The position numbers were made by a program, and so were the translations under genes. The notes beneath the pieces are model-generated. The model worked only from the letters and a program-made list of their open reading frames with translations. It was not told the origin of the DNA and searched no databases. 64,000 nt of DNA from NCBI GenBank assembly GCA_021234155.1, contig JAJEKV010000079.1, positions 551,395 to 615,394 of the forward strand, read 5' to 3'. The DNA is from Isoetes taiwanensis (lineage: Eukaryota; Streptophyta; Lycopodiopsida; Isoetales; Isoetaceae). Shown piece after piece: positions 43,700-53,721 of this stretch (within the stretch, counting starts at the first letter, position 1; the number at the start of each line of letters is the position of its first letter).

Positions 43700-44755
43700 C
43701 ATCCTTCGACGCCAATGTTCTACCTCATGAAGTTCCACATATTGTCCGAGAAGCTCATCAAGGGCTAGGTGGTGGTCATTTTCATGGTGACACCACGCAC
43801 GCGAAAAATCCTTCTCTAGCTGGGTATTTTTGGCCCACGCCTTCAAAGACGCCATGCCCACGCCAAGACGCGGTGATGCTTGTCGTTGCAGGGGGACGCC
43901 CACGCCCGCGACGCTTTTCCCTTGACGCCGGGTCGCCACGCACTTCCTTTCAAAGAAATGGGGAATGGATTTTGTGGGACCCATCGATCCTCCTTCGGCT
44001 GCACACCCGCGTCTGCCACATTCGTTCTCACCGACCACGCTTACTAAATGGGCGGAAGCTTATGACTTCCGCATAACATCAAGGGCAAGCACAAACCAAG
44101 GTCCTATATCAACAAATTATCACGCTGATTTGGTCGCCCCACCTGAGCTGGTCGCTGATCGGGTGTCCATTTTATCAATCATACCATCAAGGAGTCGACG
44201 GATTATCTCCCCGATACATCATCACAAGAGCACACCTTACTATCCTCAAGGCAATGGTTTGGCGTAAAGCACCAACAAAACTCGGGTCACAATTTCAAGA
44301 AAATTTGTGACGCCGCGACCGACCGGGCAAAACAAGCTTCCTACCGTTTTTTTGGGCTTACAATACTTGTTTCAAAATAGCTACAGTCACACTCCTTTCA
44401 AATTGGTTTATGGTCAAGAAGCTCATGCCGCTTTGAATACATCCTTCCAACACTCCGCTTTCAACTCAAGCACGCCCATAATCCGCCCGATGCACTCAAA
44501 GAAAGGGTCTATCAATTGGAACAGCTTGGATGAACTTCGACGGATGCTTATATTCGTGTTCTTCATGGACAACGGTTGCAAAATTCTACATGACAAACGC
44601 CCTCAAGACCAAAACATTCAAAGAAGGAGATTTGGTTCTTTCTTTATGATTCTCGGTACAAAAATTTTCCCAAAAATCTTAAGTTTCATGGCTTGGCCCC
44701 TTATCAAATTGTTCAAGTGGTTCAACCCAAATTTTTCCAAATGGCTGAGTTAGAT
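43700..44755 (+). pseudogene. gypsy integrase remnant
   Basis: The zinc-binding region reads HIVREAHQGLGGGHFHGDTTHA (43738-43800), with GYFWPT beyond. The catalytic core is recognised by WGMDFVGPIDPPS (about 43962-44000), STPYYPQGNGLA (about 44230-44266) and YSHTPFKLVYGQEAHA (44380-44430). Multiple frameshifts occur, including near the expected CxxC pair. Confidence 0.75.
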
Positions 44756-44879
44756 GGAACTCCATTACCTACATCGGTTAATGGCTTTCACCAAAACATT
44801 TCATACCACGTAGTGAAAATCAACCAACGTAAGCCGCTCCAGACGCAAAACACAACAGATAGTGACTAAACCAAATGTA

Positions 44880-47800
44880 TATTTATATTATAGGTGGAAA
44901 TTTTTGACCCAAAATGTGGGCAAAAAGCCACAAGCTATTTTAAACCGCTTATGGGCAAGAGCCTATATATTTTATTCAAAAATGGGCTCGAGCCCCATCT
45001 ACTAAGTCCTAAGAAGAAAACCCTCTACTCCGGTTTGCAAAGGTGATGCGCAAGGATGTGGTAGAGGTTATGTTCGGTCCCAAATAAGGTGCAGAATCAC
45101 CTCCATCCCGTTGGTCTTAGGATCGGGATGTTCAGCCATCCCGCTTGACACCAGCCATCCATTCTCGTGCCACGATTGTGGCAGCGCCAGAGGTCCGCAT
45201 TACAATCCATCTTGCGTGTAATCCACTTGACAGCTTAGTGGGCATAGTGCGCTTCGCTCAAACCAAAGAAGAACCAAATGTTGTATGCCGGAAATTTTAC
45301 ATCGGATGTCTTCGCTTCACTCCCGCCAGCCTTTATATAGCCAACCGAGGAACTCCTTGTCGACGTGGACCAATAAAAAAACCCGCCAACGTGTTTGCAA
45401 TGCAAGGTGAAGTTTTAAACCGAGAATCTTTTTCTCCGCCGATATCTCGCCATGGTACCCTCGACACATTCGCTTTAATGATATCCCACTTCGAAGTTGC
45501 CAGCCGCATTAAATGCCATTGCTTTTTCATACCCTGCTCACAACATTAATATGTGTCCTTTTTTTCGATGTCGTCACATCCGGATCATTCTTTCACGCCT
45601 CATCTCCACCGCTCATTGCTTCTCCCTTTGTTGTTTGGGGACTTAGCCAAAATTTTTGCCTCTCCATCGCTTTCCTTGGCATCTTTCGACAGATCCGGCA
45701 CCATCCATGGTCGCCAAGCCCTCTCATCATACCCCTTACCGCCTCCATTTGGCGCCCTAAACCTTTTCCCCGGACCCTCTGCGCCTTCGTCCTCCTCGCT
45801 TTGCCTTCAGTCTCTCCGCCTTTGAATCAATTCTTTTTCGCCCAAATCTTTACCATGGTCGCATCAAAATTTTCTACACTTCAAGCTACTGCTCCCGTGG
45901 AACCGGCTCTTTTCGAAGTCTGTATCCTTCTTGACGCCCACTTTCCTCGCGGAAGCCCTTTGTTGGCCCAAATCGCAGCAGTCGCGACATGAGAAACTTT
46001 AATGTAATTCTCAAAATGGAACTTCCCGGCCAATCGGCCGCTTGAAGGGTTCATCGCTAACATCGACAACAGCACTTTGGGATACACCACGCTGGTCGAT
46101 GGCACCACCATTTCACCGACTCCTGCACCGATTTCTGAGGTATTCCATATTCCTTTGCAAACCCCTTGTTTATCTTGGTCCGCCATACAGATCTCGATGT
46201 CACCGCTTTTGTGCTCCCCGCTTATCATGCAAATGTGCATCGCCGAACCAATATTGACAAGCCCCATGAGACCTTTGTTAAGTTTCCTCTCGTGGCGCAG
46301 TTCCTTGGGTATTCTATCAAGAACACCCATATCAATAAACCTTTCTATAATATAGTGGTCACCGCTACTCGCCAACCCACCACATTGATTGGCCCCAATT
46401 GTCGTTTCTACCGTCTTCTCCAAGAAATGGACCGCCTTCGGGCTGCCACTTCTATTTCTCAAGTTTCTCGCGGGAGGCCACCTTCAAGCTATTATCCGGC
46501 CATTATTTTCCTCCCACACCTCCTCATTCTCATGATTCCACTCGCCGTCCCTTCCTCGGACTCACCAAGTCGGCACTTCACGCCCTTCTTCCTTCTGGTC
46601 ATGTCCAAATTCCGCACTCCCCATGTCACCGCTCTCCTCCGCCTAGAGAATCCAAGCATTCCGGGGCCACACCATGTCTCACAAACATCGCAAAACCAGG
46701 CAACAAAGAAGTTCCACCACCACAAAGACCCTCCACGGCTGTTGTATCAAGACGCCAGATGCTCAAGCTGCCGTTCTAAAGTTACAAGAATCCCAAGAAG
46801 CTTTTATGAATGGGGTTCACACGGCCCCCGACGGCCTCGTGATGCCTTCACTGTGATCTTCAAGCTGCAACCCACAAGTTCAAACTTTGGAAGCCCAACT
46901 TCAAGAAAAGCACCTGGCTGTTTACAGCCCGCGATAGATCTCAAAAAGTGCAATGTGATCGGACCAGCCTCCTTGCGACATCAACAGTTCGCCTTTCAAT
47001 TCGAAATTGTGGACTTATTGGAGCAAAACAAGTCCAAAGCCACCCTCCGGGTGACAAGGAGAAAGATATTGCTAAGCTCGACGCCTTGTACCGGAAGCTT
47101 TGTGACAATTACAAAGACTCAAGTTCAACACCTTTACAGAGCGTGACGCCAAATTGCCTTTTGACGGCTCAGCTCTCCACGCAGACTTCTCAGCTCACAT
47201 CCCTCCAAGATCGGCTTTACTTAAAATTCAGAAACGAAACTTGATGACGCTGAGATTGTCGTGGTTTCACTCAATGCTCCCGGGCAATTCTCCTCACAAA
47301 GTTAACACTTCTCGGAAACGGGTCCGTGGACCAGTCACGCCTTCATTAGAAAAGGACCACGATCCGCGGACCTCGAACAATAGCTACAAAGACGCTTATT
47401 CGGGCCGATGAGGCTCGTGACCAAACCGGACGGCTATATCACCATCGCTAGCAACCTGCCTGTTGATTTCCCGCCTTTCCTGCTATTTGATTATGTGGTT
47501 GCCCGCCGCCACCTCTTTCTTTTGAAGTGGCATGGGGCTGATGGTCCCGTGGATATTCCATAACGACCCGCATTTTCTTAGATTTGTCCAGAACTCTCTA
47601 TTGAAGACAAAGGTGTCTTTGTGCCCTTTTTAGTTTTTGATCTCATTCATCAAGATCCGGATTTCATCACCTTCGAGTTGTTCAGCCCATGGCTTACATT
47701 TTTCATGATTTCTATCTCGAGTGATACACGTGAGAGATTTCGGGATGGGCCACCACAACTATCGTGGTGACCCCACCCTTCAATGGTTGCTTGGGGATAA

Positions 47801-48800
47801 CAACCCCTACTCGGTTGATCATGCTCGCATTACATGCTCTTTCATCAAGAGTACATGCCTCGAGCTTGCACATCATTTACCTCTCCGCAAGCGGAAGTGC
47901 TGCAACAAATAAGGAAGTATCCGGGACATCCCGAGGATCTTCCCTATGCACAAATTTATATGCAACACCTCCGGTTTACAATCAATTACGTGCTTTTCCT
48001 CGATAGCAAGACAGCCCCCACAGGCCGATAGACCTCCCGTCAACTCTCAACTCTCCTGGTTCGGGATCGTTGGTGTAAAGCTCTTGATCCGCCCCTGTCG
48101 CTGAATTCCGAGTGCTCAAGAACCCACCCCCACCCGCATGGTTCCCTCTCCATATGCTTCCCTGGGTATTCCTCCACGCCCCGTGTTCCCCGACTGACAT
48201 GCCTCCCCTTTTGACAAAGGTCATGGATGGCCATGCCGGATGGACTCCACCTCGATCTCGACGGGATCTCGGGGATCCCCGCTTTGTTCGGCCGCCCCAT
48301 TGGGAGGAGGGTGCCACTCTTGATAACACCACGAATTGGATCTATATTGCTAATGAGCGTGGTTGGCAACGCCCGATGATGCGCTACATGGTCTTGACAC
48401 CTTCTTGCGGTATCGCCGCCACCTCACCAGATCCTTCACCCACCTTCAAGCGGTTTTTGTGCTGCTCTAAAATGCATCTTGCTCAGCTCCTTAAATCGGG
48501 TAATGTCCCATTTTTACCAGATCCGAATGCCGCTTCGGTGCTTCTGCCTCGCCGACTGCCGCTCATGGAATGTCGGTTTTGTTTCTTCAAGCCCACGCCC
48601 CTTTGAAGACATGGTGCGCCTCATTTTCTCATTGATGCTGATCCCGCCTTTTGGCTCAACACTCCTCCCTCGCTCTTCAAATACGCCAGATCTCATAAGC
48701 ACTTACCATATCGGTGCCCGCCCTCACTCCCGTGAGGATCACTTTCGTACCGAGGGCTTCCCCCTTTCGTGAAACACTTCCTCCTTTTCTTCACCCCGAG
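44880..48800 (+). pseudogene. Extra coding-like region between integrase and 3' LTR
   Basis: About 4 kb with plus-strand coding character but no recognised domain. Readable segments are MVASKFSTLQATAPVEPALF (45855-46000); FIANIDNSTLGYTTLVDG leading on to VTAFVLPAYHANVHRRTNIDKP (46050-46480); a coiled-coil-like LKLQESQEAFMNG (about 46775-46815); and LVTKPDGYITIASNLP-type sequence near 47410-47460. Several plant gypsy lineages (for example Athila) carry an extra ORF here. I see no signal peptide or membrane anchor that would make it envelope-like. Confidence 0.5.
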
Positions 48801-48817
48801 TGTCGTTTGGTGGGGAG

Positions 48818-49412
48818 TGTTAGTCCTGTGCCTCCTGGGTACAGACTATTCATGCATACTGACGGACTGTGTCAAGAACAAGGATCCACAATACCACGGG
48901 TCAGCCATCAAAGGCTCGCCAGGAAGACCAAGCCATGTACCACGCAATCAAAGCCTCGGCCCAATAAAACAAGAGGCTGGCTCGCACAAGTGACGGCCCA
49001 CCACCAGCGTCAATCGAGCGTGATTCTAGGCACTTCAAGAGGCACCGCCAACATTCCTCAGAAATCAGGCCTCCTTCCGTGAGTCGGCACCGGTGATCGT
49101 ACCGAGTGTTCATATTAGGCCAAAGGCCATTGTACTATATATATGAGTAGAGCTAGCACATGAGTTTTAGATGAGTTTTGAGTCTTGTCTCTTTCATCGG
49201 GCCTCTCTCGATTGCAGAGCTCATGTATGTTTATCATTGATATCAAGGAAGCATATCATTTTCCTCTCATTGTTCTCTTTGTTCTTGCTTTCTTCTTCTT
49301 GTTCTTTTCTTGCAAATCCCGCAAGGACATAGTCCCCCTCGATTCTCCCCTGTTAGATCCAAGGGTCCTCCAGGGGTTGTCTTGTACAGCTCCCTAACCC
49401 GCACCCCAAACA
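48818..49412 (+). repeat. 3' LTR of the Ty3/gypsy element
   Basis: 595 bp from TGTTAGTC to CCCAAACA, collinear with the 5' LTR, preceded by a purine-rich tract (GGTGGGGAG) and followed by AACAC (49413-49417). Confidence 0.85.
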
Positions 49413-49417
49413 AACAC

Positions 49418-49717
49418 TTCCTTGTATGCCTGCAACAGCAGATGAATAACTGTGTAATTCTAGAATTGAAAGGAGATCTTGAACTACAACAGCCTAATGA
49501 GTACCTCAAATGATAGCTCAAGCATGGGATATGATATCGGTGACTGCATTCAGCTAACACAATAGGCAAAAGATCGCCCCAAGCATCGAAAGAACCGGCC
49601 CACACACGGACAAAGATATGTCTCCTTCGCTTTGCCTAGTGGTAGAGGTGGTAATGTTGGATCAAAAGGAAAGGGACTTTCATGCCCCTCTATGCACAGC
49701 TAAAATCTGGGCTCTAG
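49418..49717. other. No gene seen; possible continuation of the old minus-strand locus
   Basis: Unique-looking sequence to the right of the gypsy insertion. If the LTR element is removed, the minus strand reads across the junction through GGCATACAAGGAAGTGTTGTTATTGCAG, which would be compatible with an exon, but I cannot assign it. Confidence 0.3.
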
Positions 49718-51130
49718 CTTTTTTTTTTTTTTGGAGTTAAGAGTTGTTTTTTCCATTAATTAATTAAAGCCATACAATTGTCTGTCTAATGAGATCAGAT
49801 ACTGCCACATTAGTTACAAGTCAATTTAAATGAACTTTCAGAAAAGTGATGTCTATGTAAAGTTCCATAGCTGGAGCATTGTAACAGCAGCTTCAAGAAG
49901 TATTAGATGAAGTAATAATTCAGTCACAAATAGTTCAAAATACTGCTTTGCCCCCTATAAAAGAGCTGATACTTGAGAAAACTGTATTGCCAACCATGCG
50001 ATCACAAAATTCCTGCAAAAACAGAATTGCCAACCAAGTACTAGAGCAAAAAGTTAAAAAGAGAGCTAGATATGATATTGAGCATTAGCAGTTAGCAATT
50101 GTTCAGGACATGAAGGCATGAGAGTGGAGGTTGAGATGGAAATAAGAAAGGATGACTAGGCTGGATGGGAAGGTAGGTTCATGATCTGATCAAAGATGGA
50201 ATTATAGATCCAGTAGAATCCAGAGGCAGTGCCAAACTTGTAACTGTTATGCTCTGACCCATTCTCCATAATTAGATGATGGATGTCCTCCTTTCCCATG
50301 AGAAGTAGCAAAGTGCCATAAAGATCAGCTAACATCTTGTGAGAATAATACAATTCTCTGTATCTGCTAAGCTGCCTGTCTGTCAAAGAGTAGTGATACA
50401 TGAACAGAAAACTGAATAAGCAATACATCTGCACGATCTCTCTGCAGTATATTTTAGCCCAAGATCTTTCATTGCTGTTGACTCTAACTTCATAAAGTTT
50501 GATATCATCTTCTGTTGCACCCGGCCCTGGAGGCTGTAAATTGGTAACCCCTGTACTATTGATGTACAATGTAGCTTCATGATAAGTCAGCACTGTGTCA
50601 AATTTGTTCTTGCCTTCCTCTCTTAGAAACTCCAGATACTCTATCAAAAGTGTCAGAAAAGGGGGCTTAGAATTAATAACATTAAGATAGGAAACAAATA
50701 GATTAAATACACCCTTAAAGTTACCAATGCCATCCCATTTTCTGTCATATTTGTCTCCAAGTTTGCTTTTGTGAGCAGCTAGATCTAACTGAAAGTTCAT
50801 TTTAATCCAAAAGATAGAGGCATTTTTGTTACCATGCACAATCCTATTTCTTGCTTTCCAAATGTTCCAAAGGGCAGTGAACATAATAATGTTAAGGAAG
50901 GCATCATTGTTTTGAATGCATTTGAGCGAATTCCCCTGATTATGAACAGAAAAGTATTGACCAAATTTATTATGAAACCAATTTCAAAAGTCAAGTTTAG
51001 GACACTGGAAAATATGTCGCATAGTTTCATCTTGAGAACAATTAGATTGACATGCTGGAAGAATGGTCGAAATTCTCTGAGACAAGGAGACAAGGTTTGG
51101 AAGACTTTTATGAGCAATCAACCAGATACG
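49718..51130 (-). mobile_element. LINE 3' fragment
   Basis: The T-run at 49718-49731 marks a poly(A) tail on the minus strand. Reading upstream come a 242-residue frame, a WxxWKxRN segment and an RVT zinc-finger-like block. The 5' limit is near 51.13 kb, where ATACGTTCTCAATGGCCTAG is directly repeated. A confident target duplication was not found. Confidence 0.6.
50156..51117 (-). pseudogene. LINE C-terminal zinc-finger region with long tail
   Basis: Around 50930-51080 a minus-strand frame contains ISTILPACQSNCSQDETMRHIFQCP, a C-C-H-C RVT zinc finger. It runs into FTALWNIWKARNRIVHGN (start of the 242-residue frame at 50884-50156). That frame continues for about 200 residues beyond the usual LINE end, including LQPPGPGATEDDIKLYEVRV and a helical, aromatic-rich C-terminus. 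Such a tail is longer than I expect for plant LINE ORF2 and is not recognised. One frameshift separates the zinc finger from the tail. Confidence 0.55.
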
Positions 51131-51227
51131 TTCTCAATGGCCTAGATACGTTCTCAATGGCTAGTTTTGTTTCAAAGGCCACATCATCCATCTCCTTCTT
51201 TAAAGATCTAATGCCAGGTAAGATACT

Positions 51228-52925
51228 TTCATTAAGATCCTTCTCCCTCAAACCTATTAATGTACATGATACCTGCTATAGTTTCAGGTTGCTTCTTCAT
51301 GACATCTTCATTTTCCTTGATTTCATATTTGACCTTTTCCTTTTCAAGTTCAAGAAGTTCAATTTGCCTTTCGAGTTTTCGCTGATTCTCTTCTCCATAC
51401 CGAAGTTTGATTTTAGTAGTCGTTAAAGCCAGTTCTGTAGATTGATGCCATGTATTTAATAAATTGTGAAAGTTTGCAATCAGGGAGACATGTGTTAGTG
51501 ATTTGTATCATAGCACAACTCGATATACATCATATTTGCCATCATACAACAACATCACATATCACCATACTTGTGATGCTATATACCAATCATATTCGCC
51601 TTCACATACGTGTCAATCCATCACATTAATTTGTAATATATTCCAACCACATTAGACCAACACACAGACTATGTTGCATCTTCAAACAACGCGTTCTCAT
51701 TGCTGAATCTCTTAACACTATGATAAGAAGAATCATCTCACAATATGCAACATCACATCCTACCAACCACATACCACCTAAAACGTGAAAACTACAATAT
51801 TGGCTATTGCATAAGATGCGAACTCCCATTTTATCACCATATCGCATGACACACCACACATTAACATAGCACATGCATTAGGGTTTTTTTGAGATTAAAA
51901 AAGGGCCTTCAAAATATACAACTAAGCCAAATGAAGATAAATGAACTACCAATCAGAAATCAGAGCCTGACGGGTCCAGTCAGCAAAACTGTTATAACTA
52001 ACTCACTGGATCACATTTTCTAGCATAATTATTGATAGAAAAGTCCAAATGAGCTCTCGTTTAGTGCAATGGATAGATCTCCTCGAGATCTTTCCAATCT
52101 TACGTGTTTTGCACATATTTTAACCACTTATGATTGTCAAAACTCTAAAAAATATGGTTTTTACCATTTTTTACTATCCTCACCAGGCTAACAGATATGC
52201 AAACCATCCAAGGTTGGAAAGATCTCAATGAGATCTATCTATTGCACCAAACAAGAGCTCATTTGGACTTTTCTATCAACACTTATGCTAGAAAATGTGA
52301 TCCAGTGAGTTAGTTATAACTGTTTTGCTGACTGGATTACCAGTTCTATTTTCTGATTGGTTGTTCATATAGCTTAGTCAACAGTTCTTAGAAGGCCCTT
52401 TTATGATCTCAAAAAATCCCTAATGACAACAAATATAGAACATGCTTACTCCTATTCAATCAACCTAGGAACCTAATTTAGAAGCAATTTCACTTTCTTC
52501 TATTTATTTTGAAATATCTAATTCAGTAGAAATCTTTGCTTTCTTTCTGCACATTGGCTTCACATCACTCTGCTTTTCTATTCTGTTTGTCATGTCTGAT
52601 AGATGGACCCTAGAACAATTGTTTTGAAGATTTTTTGTAGGTGTTGAGGTAGCTCTACAATTCTTGTCCTCCTCACTTTCATTTACTTGCACCTTAAAAA
52701 GGTGGTGATGACCCTGACTGCTTACGTTTTCTTGAACAATTAGTTTTATTTTCTGCTCCTATTTGCTGCAAGTCTTTTTGGTGCTTTTCCATCTCATGCT
52801 GTACCCAAAAACTCAACCAATTAACTTGCTCCCCTTTCTTATGTAAATAGTATGTTGTTGCAAAAGTTAGAGGTACCATGCCTTCCCATGCTGACGTGGA
52901 ATTCGTAATAGGTGCATGCATTTAG
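51228..52925 (-). pseudogene. Unrecognised broken coding region, exon-like
   Basis: Minus-strand blocks: 52694-52921 (TFATTYYLHKKGEQVNWLSFWVQHEMEKHQKD, then RKRKQSGSSPPF); 52504-52690, which continues in another frame after a one-base shift at a T-run (VQVNESEEDKNCRATS, ending KKAKISTELDISK); and 51228-51425, a coiled-coil-like Glu/Lys-rich block (RKLERQIELLELEKEKVKYEIKE) ending INRFEGEGS. The foldback element at 51881-52420 lies between the second and third blocks, as if inserted in an intron. The coiled-coil style resembles proteins of plant Ulp1-bearing or PMD-bearing transposons, but no family is assigned. Confidence 0.4.
51881..52420. mobile_element. Foldback MITE with ~200-bp terminal inverted repeats
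   Basis: The left arm (51881 to about 52105) begins GGGTTTTTTTGAGAT. The right arm (about 52205-52420) ends ATCTCAAAAAATCCC, its inverse complement. The arms match along most of their length, for example GTCCAAATGAGCTC against GAGCTCATTTGGAC and CCAGTCAGCAAAACTGTTATAACTAACTCACTGGATCACATTTTCTAGCA against its inverse. TA borders both ends (51879-51880 and 52421-52422). It has no coding capacity. It could be a Tc1/mariner-related or Mutator-like foldback element. Confidence 0.75.
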
Positions 52926-52969
52926 TAGGATTGATATATCTTCAGTATCAATACTAGTTACGGTGCCCA

Positions 52970-53385
52970 GCATTGGACATACGTTGGAGAAAAAGAGAGG
53001 TGAAAGCAAACATTTCGCTATGCATTGGACTATCCTTACTTAACCCCTTAATAAGAAAAAGAAAGGATAAGTGTCTTCTTTATATGTGTGCAATTTATGT
53101 CTTCTCTATATTTACGCTTAAATTGCAAGAGTTCCATTGGTCTAGCAATATGACGTTAAAATCTCTTCTTCTTCTAAAAATAAAAATCGCTGGGCCTATG
53201 TTGGAAAGAAAAGAGGGTTGAAATCATGCATTTTGCTATGCATTAGACTGTCTTTTCTTAACCCCTCAGTAAGCAAAAGAAAGGATAAGCGTATTCTTTA
53301 TGTTTGTACGATTTATGTCTTCTCTATATTTGTGCTTGAATCGCAAGAGTTCCATTGGTCTAGCAATGAAATGTGCTAAGAATAG
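52970..53385. repeat. ~220-bp tandem duplication
   Basis: Segments 52972-53165 and 53193-53385 are diverged copies sharing GTTGGA(G)AA(A)GAGAGG(T)TGAA, CGCTATGCATT, GAAAGGATAAG, TTTATGTCTTCTCTATATTT and AGAGTTCCATTGGTCTAGCAAT. Confidence 0.75.
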
Positions 53386-53721
53386 GTACTTTGTATGATA
53401 ATCTTGAAAAGTACACAGGAGGAGTGCCAGACCATTGACATTAAATTATGTGACCATAATCTATAGATGTAAAGTGTTGTTTGCATTAGCATGCCTTAAG
53501 GCTGTTTAGTAAAACTTGGCAAGAATTAAGTCTACAAACACCTTTGAAATTTGTAATAAAAATGATTATCTTAATCATAAGGACTTTTTTGATGTTAAAA
53601 TTATCATTGTTGGTTGATGTCAAATTTTGAGCTATTATATAATTGTTGTGTAGTTCAAAATATTTTGTCAAGAATATAGACACTACATATAACCGCATTA
53701 TGATACCACCAAATACAAATG

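Larger units (their letters stand above)
38330..49412 (+). mobile_element. Ty3/gypsy LTR retrotransposon, complete but decayed
   Basis: The element is 11.1 kb with ~590-bp LTRs and a perfect 5-bp duplication (AACAC). Internal order on the plus strand is gag, zinc knuckle, protease, RT, RNase H, integrase, which is the gypsy order. About 4 kb of further coding-like sequence lies before a purine-rich tract (GGTGGGGAG) at the 3' LTR. All domains are frameshifted. It sits between the FCP1/Ulp1-like exons and sequences that may belong to the same old locus (49.42 kb onward). LTR divergence suggests it is not very young, unless consensus errors inflate it. Confidence 0.85.

Noticed and set aside
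45855-46480. Envelope-like gene in the gypsy element
   Set aside because: Position fits, but no signal peptide, transmembrane anchor or fusion-type segment can be read, so I describe it only as extra coding-like sequence.
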